Positions 55,931 through 64,000 of a stretch of DNA of 64,000 nucleotides are shown here, piece after piece; the first letter of the stretch is position 1, and the number at the start of each line of letters is the position of its first letter. Both the position numbers and the translations under genes were made by a program. This DNA is from Pseudomonas canadensis (GTDB lineage: Bacteria; Pseudomonadota; Gammaproteobacteria; Pseudomonadales; Pseudomonadaceae): positions 424,009-488,008 of the forward strand of contig NZ_AYTD01000013.1 in assembly GCF_000503215.1 (NCBI RefSeq), written 5' to 3'. The notes under the pieces are model-generated. The model saw only the letters and a list, made by a program, of their open reading frames with translations, was not told the DNA's origin and did not search any database.

Positions 55931-57147
55931 CCCCACAACCCCATCTGCTGCGGTTGCGGGCGGTCGCGCAATTGTTCGCGCAGCAGCACGCTGGTGCTGT
56001 CGGCCTGTTGCGGGTGGTAGTCACTGGTGATGAAAAACGGCTTGGCCTTGGCCAGTACGCAGCGCATGCGCGCCAGGTCTTCGAAGCGGATCTTGCGTTC
56101 ACGGCGCAGGTCCACCAGGCGCTGGGTGGTGCGCAGGCCGATGCCTGGGATACGAGCGATCAAGGTCGGCTCGGCGCGGTTCAAGTCCAGGGGGAACACC
56201 TCACGGTTTTCCAGGGCCCAGGCCAACTTGGGGTCGATATCCAGCGCCAGGTGGCCGGGACCTTTGAACAGTTCATTGGCGTTGAACCCATAGCTGCGCA
56301 GCAGGAAATCGGCCTGGTACAAGCGATGCTCACGCATTAACGGAGGCGCGGCCAGGGGCACGCTTTTCGGGCTATTGGGGATGGGGCTGAACGCCGAGTA
56401 ATACACGCGGCGCAGCTTGAAGTTGCCGTACAGCGCCTCGGCACCGTGGAGGATGGTGCTGTCATCGGTGTCATCCGCGCCGACGATCAGTTGCGTGCTC
56501 TGCCCGGCCGGGGCAAAACGCGGCGCGCGCGGCTCGTTGCGGACCGTCTGCTCGCCGGTGTAGATGGTCTGCATGGCCTGCTTGATCGACACGATCTTTT
56601 TTTCCGGCGCCAGGGTCTGCAGGCTGGCCTCGGTCGGCAATTCGATGTTCACGCTCAGGCGATCGGCATACTTTCCGGCTTCGGCGATCAGCGCCGGGTC
56701 GGCATCGGGAATGGTCTTGAGATGGATATAGCCGCGAAAGTCATGCTCTTCGCGCAGCAATTTGGCGACCCGCACCAACTGCTCCATGGTGTAGTCGGAC
56801 GAACGGATGATGCCGGAACTGAGAAACAGCCCGCTGACGCAATTTCGTCGGTAGAAATCCAGGGTCAGGGTGACCACCTCCTCCGGGCTGAAACGCGCGC
56901 GGGGCACGTCGCTGGAGCGGCGGTTGACGCAGTACTGGCAGTCGTAAAGACAGAAGTTGGTGAGCAACACCTTGAGCAACGACACACATCGCCCGTCCGG
57001 CGTGTAGCTGTGGCAGATGCCCATGCCATCGGTAGACCCCAGCCCCGCCTTGCCTTCGGAGCTGCGCTTGGGTGCGCCACTGCTGGCGCAGGACGCATCG
57101 TACTTGGCGGCGTCGGCGAGAATGCTGAGTTTTTCGATCAACTGCAT
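55927..57147 (-). CDS. Radical-SAM protein of the putative DNA repair/modification pair (TIGR03916 type)
   Basis: The 406-residue protein has a radical-SAM cluster C66-x3-C70-x2-C73 (NFCLYDCQYC), with extra cysteines upstream (C45, C54). The C-terminus has a helix-hairpin-helix-like DNA-binding motif (IARIPGIGLRTTQRLVDLRRE). It is translationally coupled to the TIGR03915-type gene. A role on DNA is inferred from the HhH motif and family naming; neither substrate nor reaction is known. Confidence 0.85.
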   Translation of the reverse strand: MQLIEKLSILADAAKYDASCASSGAPKRSSEGKAGLGSTDGMGICHSYTPDGRCVSLLKVLLTNFCLYDCQYCVNRRSSDVPRARFSPEEVVTLTLDFYRRNCVSGLFLSSGIIRSSDYTMEQLVRVAKLLREEHDFRGYIHLKTIPDADPALIAEAGKYADRLSVNIELPTEASLQTLAPEKKIVSIKQAMQTIYTGEQTVRNEPRAPRFAPAGQSTQLIVGADDTDDSTILHGAEALYGNFKLRRVYYSAFSPIPNSPKSVPLAAPPLMREHRLYQADFLLRSYGFNANELFKGPGHLALDIDPKLAWALENREVFPLDLNRAEPTLIARIPGIGLRTTQRLVDLRRERKIRFEDLARMRCVLAKAKPFFITSDYHPQQADSTSVLLREQLRDRPQPQQMGLWG

Positions 57148-57210
57148 GAAGGGTTACCGATACTGGTTTTTTGTACAGTACCAATAGCCACTCCTTGCCA
57201 CAAGTGCCGT

Positions 57211-57312
57211 CTGTAGGAACGAGCTTGCTCGCGAAGGTCGTCAACGATAACGCAGCCATTCAGAATGAACGCGTCGTCTGGACGTGTTTCGCGAGCAAGC
57301 TCGCTCCTACAG
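57211..57312. repeat. REP doublet of the GTAGGAGCGAGCTTGCTCGC type
   Basis: Arms CTGTAGGAACGAGCTTGCTC and GCGAGCAAGCTCGCTCCTAC lie between pvdA (downstream end) and the radical-SAM gene. The central part (CGTCAACGATAACGC...) is shared with the doublet at 55024. Confidence 0.82.
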
Positions 57313-57324
57313 AGGGGGTGAGTA

Positions 57325-58662
57325 TCAGCTAGCAGTTGCCAGGAGCAGGTCCTGCACCGAACGCCCTTTGCCGCGCCCACGGTCCAGCGCATACAACGAC
57401 GCCGCAATCTCATCCGCGCGAATCGGCAGCACCGACAGCAGGGTATCGCTCAAGCCGTGGCTGGCCTGGCTGAACCCTTGGATGTAGATACCGGCGTTGC
57501 AACGCTCGTCAGTGACGATGCGGTAGTCGCGCGCCACGTCGAAGTCGCCCAGGTAGGCTTCCAGCGGCGCCAGCAGCGCGCGGTGTGTCTGGCGCTCGTA
57601 GCCAGTGGCCAGGATCACCGCGTCGTAATGGTTGACGCTGGTGTCGCCGTTGGCGTTGTTGCGCAGCACCAATTCAATGCCCAGCGGGCCTGGGGTGGCC
57701 TTCTCGACCACGGTCATGGTGCGGAACGCCTGGCGGGCGATGCCGGAGACTTTCTGGCGGTAGAAGATGCCGTAGATACGCTCGATCAGGTCCAGGTCCA
57801 CCACCGAATAGTTGGTGTTCTGGTACTCGGCGACCAAACGCTCACGCTCGGCGCCCTCTTGCTGGAACACCAGGTCGGTGAAGGCCGGCGAGAACACTTC
57901 GTTGACGAACGGGCTGTCATCCGCCGGCTTGAGCGCCGAACCACGCAGAATCATGTCGACCTGCACCGACGGGAAGCTGTCGTTCAGGTCGATGAAGGCT
58001 TCCGCCGCGCTCTGGCCACCGCCGATGATGGCGATGCGCATGGCCTTGCCCTCGACACACGGCTGGCTGGCCATGCGCTCCAGGTACTGGGAATGATGGA
58101 ACACCCGGCTGTCGCCCTTGAGCGCCTTGAACGCTTCAGGAATGCGCGGCGTGCCGCCGGCGCTGACCACCACCGAACGGGTGGTGCGCACATGTTGCTC
58201 ACCGAGCGCATCGCGGGAAATCACGCGCAGCGCTTCAACCTGCTGCTGGTGCAGGATCGGCTCGATGGCCAGCACTTCCTCGCCATAGCGCGCCTGGGCC
58301 TGGAACTGCCCGGCGACCCAGCGCAGGTAGTCGTTGTACTCCATGCGGCACGGGTAGAAGGTGCCCAGGTTGATGAAGTCGACCAGACGATCATGGGCTT
58401 TCAGGTAGTTGACGAAGGAATACGGGCTGGTGGGGTTGCGCAGGGTCACCAGGTCCTTGAGGAATGAAATCTGCAGCTCGCTCTGGGTCACCAGGGTATT
58501 GCCGTGCCAGCGGTAGTCGGCCTGTTTGTCGAGAAACAGCACGTCCAGTTTGCCCTGGGCCTTTTCGCGCTCCTGCAGGGCGATGGCCAGCGCCAGGTTC
58601 GAAGGGCCGAAACCGATACCGATCAGGTCGTGAACCGCGGGCGAAGCAATTGCCTGTGTCAT
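57325..58662 (-). CDS. pvdA: L-ornithine N5-monooxygenase PvdA
   Basis: The 445-residue flavoprotein hydroxylates ornithine for pyoverdine. It has FAD motif GIGFGPSNLALA, NADPH motif IIGGGQSAAEAF and the C-terminal ATGYERQ and LSDTLLSVLP regions of the family. ATG 58662 has AGAGGA 7 nt upstream; an in-frame extension of 69 codons runs past the IS-box promoter and was rejected. It is preceded by a PvdS-type IS box and lies next to fpvI, as in P. aeruginosa. Confidence 0.95.
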   Translation of the reverse strand: MTQAIASPAVHDLIGIGFGPSNLALAIALQEREKAQGKLDVLFLDKQADYRWHGNTLVTQSELQISFLKDLVTLRNPTSPYSFVNYLKAHDRLVDFINLGTFYPCRMEYNDYLRWVAGQFQAQARYGEEVLAIEPILHQQQVEALRVISRDALGEQHVRTTRSVVVSAGGTPRIPEAFKALKGDSRVFHHSQYLERMASQPCVEGKAMRIAIIGGGQSAAEAFIDLNDSFPSVQVDMILRGSALKPADDSPFVNEVFSPAFTDLVFQQEGAERERLVAEYQNTNYSVVDLDLIERIYGIFYRQKVSGIARQAFRTMTVVEKATPGPLGIELVLRNNANGDTSVNHYDAVILATGYERQTHRALLAPLEAYLGDFDVARDYRIVTDERCNAGIYIQGFSQASHGLSDTLLSVLPIRADEIAASLYALDRGRGKGRSVQDLLLATAS

Positions 58663-58745
58663 TCCAGTGTCCTCTGGATAAGCCCCTTGGCGGTGGGGCG
58701 GGAATACCTTCAAGACCTGAACAACAGGTCGTGTGTTGATAGGAA

Positions 58746-58769
58746 ACGAGGACAGTGAAATAAAATTTA
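58746..58769 (-). promoter_or_regulatory. PvdS-dependent IS box of pvdA
   Basis: Read on the minus strand, TAAAT (58769-58765) and CGT (58748-58746) are separated by exactly 16 bases, the spacing of the iron-starvation box recognised by PvdS. It lies about 85-105 bp upstream of the pvdA ATG, just past the fpvI stop. Confidence 0.85.
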
Positions 58770-58781
58770 ACTGATCATTGA

Positions 58782-59264
58782 TCAGTGCGCTTCCCACTCG
58801 CGCATCCGCACCCGGCAGTGCTTCATGGCGTTGACGATGTGTTTCTCCACCAAGGCGCGAGAAATGCACAGGCGTTCGGCGATTTGCAGGTGGGTCAGGC
58901 CTTCGAGCTTGCGCAGCAGGAAGCTGTCGCGACAGGCCTGTGGCAGCTCGGCCAGGGCGCGTTCGAGCAGTTCCAGGCGTTGGCCGTGGTCGTGGTTAGT
59001 GTGCGGCGAACTGCTGGCGAAGCGTTCTTCGGCATCCAGCACATCCAGGGGTTCGACCTGGCGCAAGGCATTGCGCCGATGGCCGTCGATCACCAGGTTG
59101 AGCGCCGTGCGGTACAAAAAGGCACGGGGTTGTTCGATGGGCGTGTCGCTGGAACGCTCCAGCACCCGGACATAAGCGTCATGCACCACATCCTCGGCCA
59201 CCTGACGGTTGCCTAGCTTGGCGTTGAGGAAACACACCAGCTCGCGATAGTAGTTTTCCAACAT
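58782..59264 (-). CDS. fpvI: ECF sigma factor FpvI
   Basis: The 160-residue extracytoplasmic-function sigma factor has region 2 (LGNRQVAEDVVHDAYVRVLE) and region 4 (LPQACRDSFLLRKLEGLTHLQIAERLCISRALVEKHI). Length and location beside pvdA and pvdRT-opmQ match FpvI, which drives the ferripyoverdine receptor gene. The start was set at ATG 59264 (GGGAG close by); 34 upstream codons are not conserved. The anti-sigma gene fpvR, expected between fpvI and pvdR, is absent. A Fur box lies upstream. Confidence 0.85.
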   Translation of the reverse strand: MLENYYRELVCFLNAKLGNRQVAEDVVHDAYVRVLERSSDTPIEQPRAFLYRTALNLVIDGHRRNALRQVEPLDVLDAEERFASSSPHTNHDHGQRLELLERALAELPQACRDSFLLRKLEGLTHLQIAERLCISRALVEKHIVNAMKHCRVRMREWEAH

Positions 59265-59351
59265 GACTCCCGACCGCCGGGTGGCGGCATTAGGTCCTTG
59301 GGTGCAAATAAAGACAGCATTCAGGTGATGGCAGTTTGAGTGCGTGCAATT

Positions 59352-59370
59352 TATAGTAATTCTCATCTAC
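59352..59370 (-). promoter_or_regulatory. Fur box upstream of fpvI
   Basis: The minus-strand 19-mer GTAGATGAGAATTACTATA matches the classical Fur consensus (GATAATGATAATCATTATC) at 12 of 19 positions. It lies 88-106 bp upstream of the fpvI start, so iron should repress fpvI. Confidence 0.75.
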
Positions 59371-59440
59371 TTTTAAAGCAGACTTGCATCAACGGACGAT
59401 TTTTTTCTTCAAGGGAGCTGTAACTGCTTATGTAACCGCC

Positions 59441-59464
59441 TAAATCCCCGCGCAATTCTCTCGT
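59441..59464 (+). promoter_or_regulatory. PvdS-dependent IS box of pvdRT-opmQ
   Basis: TAAAT (59441-59445) and CGT (59462-59464) are 16 bases apart. Transcription would start around 59472, which supports ATG 59520 over an in-frame TTG at 59469 as the pvdR start. Confidence 0.82.
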
Positions 59465-59519
59465 TTACTTGTCAGCTCCCCGCAACTGCGGTCCGAACTT
59501 TCCTGGCTGGAACCAAAGC

Positions 59520-60689
59520 ATGAAACGCCCTCGACCTGCCCGACGCGCCTTGCTTGTTATCGCGTGCCTGATCCCCATTTTCGCCATCGCGGCCTGGCAA
59601 GTGCTGCCGCCGGGGCGTGACACCCTCACCACCGTCACCGTCACCCGTGGCAGTATCGAAAACAGCGTGACCGCCCTCGGCACCCTGCAGCCGCGCCGTT
59701 ATGTGGACGTGGGGGCCCAGGCCTCCGGACAGATCCGCAAGATCCACGTCGAGGCCGGCGACCAGGTCCAGGAAGGCCAGTTACTGGTGGAGATCGACCC
59801 CTCCACGCAAAAAGCCAAGCTGGACGCCAGCCGCTACGCCATCGAAAACCTCAAGGCCCAGTTGCAGGAACAAAAGGCCCAGCACGAACTGGCACGCCAG
59901 AAGTACCAGCGCCAGCAACGCCTGGCCGCCGGCAACGCCACCCGTGAAGAAGACGTGCAAACCGCCAAGGCCGAACTGAGCGCCACCCAGGCGCGGGTCG
60001 ACATGTTCCAGGCGCAGATCCAGCAAGCCCAGGCCAGCTTGCGCAGTGACGAAGCTGAATTGGGCTACACGCGCATCTACGCGCCCATGACCGGCACCGT
60101 GGTCGCGGTGGACGCGCGGGTCGGCCAGACCCTAAACGCCCAGCAGCAGACGCCGCTGATCCTGCGCATCGCCAAATTGTCACCGATGACCGTGTGGGCT
60201 GAGGTCTCGGAAGCCGATATCGGCCACGTCAAACCGGGCATGACCGCGTATTTCACCACGTTGAGCGGCGGCAACCGGCGCTGGACCAGCACCGTGCGGC
60301 AGATCCTGCCGATTCCGCCCAAGCCATTGAATGAAACCCAAGGCAGCGGCAGCCCCAACAGCACCAGCAAAAGTGGCAGCGGCCGCGTGGTGCTGTACAC
60401 CGTGCTGCTGGACGTGGACAACAGCGACAACGCGTTGATGGCCGAAATGACCACTCAGGTATTTTTCGTCGCCAGCCAGGTCAAGGACGCCCTCACCGCG
60501 CCGGTCGCCGCGTTATCGGGCACGGCGAACCCCAACGAGCAGATCGCCCAGGTCGTGGGCAAGAATGGTCGAATCGAGCAGCGCCAGGTGCAGGTGGGCA
60601 TCAGCGACCGCCTGCGCGTCCAGGTGCTCGACGGTTTGAGCGAAGGCGATCACCTGCTGATCGGCCCGGCCGACGGCAACGGGGGTTGA
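59520..60689 (+). CDS. pvdR: Pyoverdine export periplasmic adaptor PvdR (MacA-like)
   Basis: The 389-residue membrane fusion protein has one N-terminal helix (about residues 9-27), the half-motifs of a lipoyl domain ([23 protein letters not shown] and [21 protein letters not shown]), a coiled-coil hairpin between them and a C-terminal beta-barrel region. It links PvdT to OpmQ for secretion and recycling of pyoverdine. pvdT starts one base after the stop. Confidence 0.93.
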   Translation: MKRPRPARRALLVIACLIPIFAIAAWQVLPPGRDTLTTVTVTRGSIENSVTALGTLQPRRYVDVGAQASGQIRKIHVEAGDQVQEGQLLVEIDPSTQKAKLDASRYAIENLKAQLQEQKAQHELARQKYQRQQRLAAGNATREEDVQTAKAELSATQARVDMFQAQIQQAQASLRSDEAELGYTRIYAPMTGTVVAVDARVGQTLNAQQQTPLILRIAKLSPMTVWAEVSEADIGHVKPGMTAYFTTLSGGNRRWTSTVRQILPIPPKPLNETQGSGSPNSTSKSGSGRVVLYTVLLDVDNSDNALMAEMTTQVFFVASQVKDALTAPVAALSGTANPNEQIAQVVGKNGRIEQRQVQVGISDRLRVQVLDGLSEGDHLLIGPADGNGG

Positions 60690-60690
60690 G

Positions 60691-62661
60691 TTGACCACGC
60701 CCCTGATCGAACTCAAGAACATCCGCAAGTCCTACGGCGGCGGCGACAGCCCGCAGGTCGACGTGTTGCGCGGCATCGACCTGTCGATCCATGCCGGGGA
60801 ATTTGTCGCCATCGTCGGTGCCTCGGGCTCCGGCAAGTCAACGTTGATGAATATCCTTGGCTGTCTCGACCGTCCAAGCACAGGCGACTACCTGTTCGCC
60901 GGGGAAAACGTCGCCCATCTGGACAGCGACGAACTCGCCTGGCTACGCCGCGAAGCCTTTGGCTTCGTGTTCCAGGGCTACCACCTGATCCCGTCGGGCT
61001 CGGCCCAGGAAAACGTCGAGATGCCGGCGATCTACGCCGGTATCAGCGCCGCCGAACGCCATGCCCGCGCCAACGCCCTGCTCACGCGGTTGGGCCTGGC
61101 CGAGCGCACCGGCAATCGTCCGCACCAGCTTTCCGGCGGCCAGCAACAGCGGGTGTCCATTGCCCGTGCGTTGATGAACGGTGGGCATATCATCCTCGCT
61201 GACGAACCCACTGGCGCCCTCGACAGCCACAGTGGCGCCGAGGTCATGACCCTGCTCGATGAACTTGCCAGCCAGGGCCACGTGGTGATCCTGATCACCC
61301 ACGACCGCGAAGTGGCGGCGCGGGCCAATCGCATCATCGAGATTCGCGATGGCTTGATCATCAGCGACTCGGCCGACGGCAGCGACGTTGCGCCAGTATT
61401 AGCGAACGGCGCCTTGCAAGCCGTGGACCTGCGCCAACGCCTGGCCGACGGTGCCGAACACAATGGCGCGTGGAAAGCCGAGCTGGTGGACGCGGTGCAA
61501 GCCGCCTGGCGGGTGATGTGGATCAATCGCTTCCGCACCGCGCTGACCCTGTTGGGGATCATCATCGGCGTGGCGTCGGTGGTGGTGATGCTGGCCGTGG
61601 GGGAAGGCAGCAAGCGGCAAGTCATGGCGCAGATGGGCGCATTCGGCTCCAACATCATCTACCTCAGCGGCACGTCGCCCAACCCGCGTACACCGCTGGG
61701 CATCGTCACCCTCAATGACGTCCACGCGCTGGCGGCCCTGCCCCAGGTGAAACACATCATGCCGGTCAACGGCAGCGAAGTCGGGGTGCGTTACGGCAAC
61801 GTGGACTACATGGCCTACGTGGGCGGCAATGACACCAACTTCCCGGAGATTTTCAACTGGCCGGTGGTCGAGGGCAGTTACTTCACGGCCGCCGACGAGC
61901 GTGCCGCCGCCACCGTGGCGGTGATCGGTCATCGCGTGCGCGAGAAGCTGTTCAAGGGCGAGGTCAACCCACTCGGCCAGTACATCCTGATTGAAAACGT
62001 GCCGTTCCAGGTGATCGGAGTGCTGGCGGAAAAAGGCGCCGCCTCCGGCAACAAGGACAGTGACGACCGTGTCGCCATCCCTTACACCGCCGCCAGTGTG
62101 CGCCTGTTTGGCAGCTACAACCCTGAGTATGTGGTGATCGCGGCGGCGGATGCGCGCAAGGTCCACGAAGCCGAAGTGGCCATCGACCAGTTGATGAAAA
62201 AGCTGCACAACGGCAAGCGTGACTATGAGCTGACCAACAACGCGGCGATGATCCAGGCCGAGGCCCGTACGCAGAACACGCTGTCATTGATGCTCGGTTC
62301 CATTGCGGCGATATCTTTGCTGGTGGGCGGGATCGGCGTGATGAATATCATGCTGATGACCGTACGCGAGCGCACCCGTGAAATCGGCATCCGCATGGCC
62401 ACCGGCGCACGCCAACGCGACATCCTGCGCCAGTTCCTCACCGAGGCGGTGATGCTCTCGGTGGTCGGCGGCTTGTGCGGCATCGCCCTGGCGTTGTTGG
62501 TTGGCGGCGTGTTGGTGCTGGCCAAGGTGGCGGTGCAGTTCTCCCTTTTGGCGGTGTTTGGCGCCTTTGGTTGCGCACTCGTCACCGGTGTCGTATTCGG
62601 CTTCATGCCGGCCCGTAAAGCTGCCCGGCTCGATCCGGTTAAGGCGTTGACCAGTGAATAA
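60691..62661 (+). CDS. pvdT: Pyoverdine export ABC transporter PvdT (MacB-like)
   Basis: The 656-residue protein has an N-terminal ATPase domain (Walker [10 protein letters not shown], signature [14 protein letters not shown], Walker [12 protein letters not shown]) and a C-terminal MacB membrane domain. This has one helix near residue 290, a large periplasmic domain and three helices at the end. The start codon appears to be TTG at 60691, one base after pvdR; no ATG or GTG fits better. It overlaps opmQ by 8 nt. Confidence 0.93.
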   Translation: MTTPLIELKNIRKSYGGGDSPQVDVLRGIDLSIHAGEFVAIVGASGSGKSTLMNILGCLDRPSTGDYLFAGENVAHLDSDELAWLRREAFGFVFQGYHLIPSGSAQENVEMPAIYAGISAAERHARANALLTRLGLAERTGNRPHQLSGGQQQRVSIARALMNGGHIILADEPTGALDSHSGAEVMTLLDELASQGHVVILITHDREVAARANRIIEIRDGLIISDSADGSDVAPVLANGALQAVDLRQRLADGAEHNGAWKAELVDAVQAAWRVMWINRFRTALTLLGIIIGVASVVVMLAVGEGSKRQVMAQMGAFGSNIIYLSGTSPNPRTPLGIVTLNDVHALAALPQVKHIMPVNGSEVGVRYGNVDYMAYVGGNDTNFPEIFNWPVVEGSYFTAADERAAATVAVIGHRVREKLFKGEVNPLGQYILIENVPFQVIGVLAEKGAASGNKDSDDRVAIPYTAASVRLFGSYNPEYVVIAAADARKVHEAEVAIDQLMKKLHNGKRDYELTNNAAMIQAEARTQNTLSLMLGSIAAISLLVGGIGVMNIMLMTVRERTREIGIRMATGARQRDILRQFLTEAVMLSVVGGLCGIALALLVGGVLVLAKVAVQFSLLAVFGAFGCALVTGVVFGFMPARKAARLDPVKALTSE

Positions 62662-64000
62662 ACAGTCCTTTTACCTTCCTGCCTTGTGCGTGTTACTCAG
62701 CGCCTGCACCGGCAACCCGCCCGCGCTCGACAGCGGGATTGCAGCGCCTGCCGCCTGGCAATTTGCCGAACGCGACGCCGCCCAGATCATCAACCAGCAA
62801 TGGTGGACGCAGTTCGGTAGCCCACAACTGAACCGGCTGGTCGAACAGGCCCGGCGAGACAGTTTCGACGTGGCCGCCGCCACCGCGCGCGTGCGCCAGG
62901 CCCAAGCCAGCGCAGTGATCGCCGGTGCGCCGCTGTTGCCGGAAGTGAAGCTCAACCTCACCACCAGCCGCCAGAAGTTGTTACGTGGCCCGGGTGGACC
63001 GGACCTTGACGCTTCGCAAAGCGATGACGCCGTCGACAACTTTGGCGCCAACCTCACCGCCAGCTACGAAGTGGACTTCTGGGGTGGCCGCGCCGCCGCC
63101 CGCGACAGCGCCCTGCATACCCTGCGCGCCAGCGAGTTTGACCAGGCCACCGTGGAGCTGACCTTGCTCAGCAGCGTAGCCGACCGCTACGCACAAACCC
63201 TGGCCGCGCAGCAGCGCCAGCAGATTGCAGAACTGAACCTGGCCAATGCGCGCAGCGTGCTCGACCTGGTGCAGACCCGCTATGACGCCGGCTCCGCCAC
63301 CGCCCTGGAACTGGCCCAGCAAAAAAGCCTGGTGGCCAGCCAGCAACGTCAATTGCCGCTGATTCAGCAGCTGACCGAAGAGTCGCGGATCACGCTGGCC
63401 GCCCTTCTCGGCCAACCCGTCCAAGCCCTGGACCTTGGCAGCGAACCGTTTCAAGCCTTGACCTGGCCTGCCATCGGCGCCGGCATGCCCAGTCAATTGC
63501 TCAGCCGCCGTCCCGATATCGCCAAGGCCGAGGCGCAATTGGCGGCAGCACAGGCCGACGTCACCGTGGCCCGCGCGGCCATGCTGCCCGCCATCACCCT
63601 CGGCGCGACCCTGGGCTCCGACGCCTACAAGGCCGTGGATATCCTGCGCAGCCCCTACTACACGCTGACCGCTGGGCTGGTGGCGCCGATCTTCAACAAC
63701 GGTCGTTTAAGTGCTGAACGCGACAAGGCCCGCGCGCGCCAGGATGAACTGCTGCAAACCTATCGCGGTGCGATCATCAACGGCTTTGCCGACGTGGAAA
63801 AATCCCTCAGCAGCATCACCCGTCTCGACCAGCAGCGCGAATGGCAAAGCGAAGAACTGCAACAGGCCCAGACCGCCTTCCAGATCGCTGAAAGCCGCTA
63901 CCAGGCAGGCGCCGAAGACCTGCTCACGGTACTGGAAACCCAGCGCACGCTGTACGCGGCCCAGGACCAGAACGTGCAACTGCGACTGTCGCGCCTGCAG
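62654..64000 (+). CDS. opmQ: Outer-membrane efflux lipoprotein OpmQ (partial, runs off the window)
   Basis: The open frame of 449 codons without a stop begins with GTG 62654, overlapping the end of pvdT by 8 nt. It encodes a lipoprotein signal peptide with lipobox LLSAC and an NodT/TolC-family outer-membrane factor ([38 protein letters not shown], and the duplicated helical region). It is the exit duct for PvdRT. The C-terminal ~20 residues are beyond the window. Confidence 0.92.
   Translation, partial: MNKQSFYLPALCVLLSACTGNPPALDSGIAAPAAWQFAERDAAQIINQQWWTQFGSPQLNRLVEQARRDSFDVAAATARVRQAQASAVIAGAPLLPEVKLNLTTSRQKLLRGPGGPDLDASQSDDAVDNFGANLTASYEVDFWGGRAAARDSALHTLRASEFDQATVELTLLSSVADRYAQTLAAQQRQQIAELNLANARSVLDLVQTRYDAGSATALELAQQKSLVASQQRQLPLIQQLTEESRITLAALLGQPVQALDLGSEPFQALTWPAIGAGMPSQLLSRRPDIAKAEAQLAAAQADVTVARAAMLPAITLGATLGSDAYKAVDILRSPYYTLTAGLVAPIFNNGRLSAERDKARARQDELLQTYRGAIINGFADVEKSLSSITRLDQQREWQSEELQQAQTAFQIAESRYQAGAEDLLTVLETQRTLYAAQDQNVQLRLSRLQ

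Noticed and set aside
59469-59519. TTG start giving a 17-residue longer PvdR
   Set aside because: It would lie at or before the start site predicted from the IS box; ATG 59520 gives the normal length.

Overview
The window is typical of a fluorescent Pseudomonas (P. fluorescens group). It has high GC and dense operons, a pyoverdine locus with PvdS-type promoters, a PQQ-dependent ethanol oxidation locus, a bkd operon and many REP-type palindromes of the GTAGGAGCCGGCTTGCCGGC kind. I see no rRNA, tRNA, CRISPR array, prophage or transposase gene. It reads as ordinary chromosome.

Layout. (1) 44-8439: reductive pyrimidine or hydantoin catabolism: amidohydrolase and NCS1 permease on the minus strand, hydA-preT-preA on the plus strand, and a TetR/RutR-like regulator. 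(2) 8583-10271: a GNAT gene and copCD. (3) 10517-17427: hexuronate oxidation: OprD porin, uronate dehydrogenase, sugar lactonase, DctPQM TRAP transporter and aldose epimerase, with a GntR/FadR-type box shared by the porin and the operon. (4) 17519-22661: an EmrAB-like efflux pair and a DASS carrier, separated by an inverted pair of ~275-bp structured repeats.

(5) 22727-37459: the quinoprotein ethanol oxidation locus: ercS-ercA-pqqA, exaC, two quinoprotein-relay proteins, cytochrome c550, exaA, a pentapeptide protein, exaE, a CXXCW-type protein, agmR, then nahK-nosP. A CTACTT-type dyad recurs upstream of several of these units, and exaA has an intrinsic terminator in its leader. (6) 37658-41059: sulfide/persulfide detoxification (TauE, SQR-like, BigR, Blh). 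(7) 41056-46675: bkdR and bkdA1-bkdA2-bkdB-lpdV, followed by a branched-chain aminotransferase at 46824.

(8) 47942-55001: a tandem GNAT protein, then CtlX, ornithine cyclodeaminase, a polar amino acid ABC transporter and an Lrp-type regulator, together an arginine/citrulline/ornithine module. (9) 55076-57147: a radical-SAM plus partner pair assigned to DNA repair or modification, with no known reaction. (10) 57325-64000: pvdA, fpvI and the pvdRT-opmQ export system (opmQ runs off the end), with a Fur box and two IS boxes.

The most unusual signals are the covarying structured repeat pair (20413-21174), the shared dyad box of the ethanol locus, the exaA leader terminator, and an ExaE-type regulator whose receiver domain lacks its phosphorylatable aspartate.
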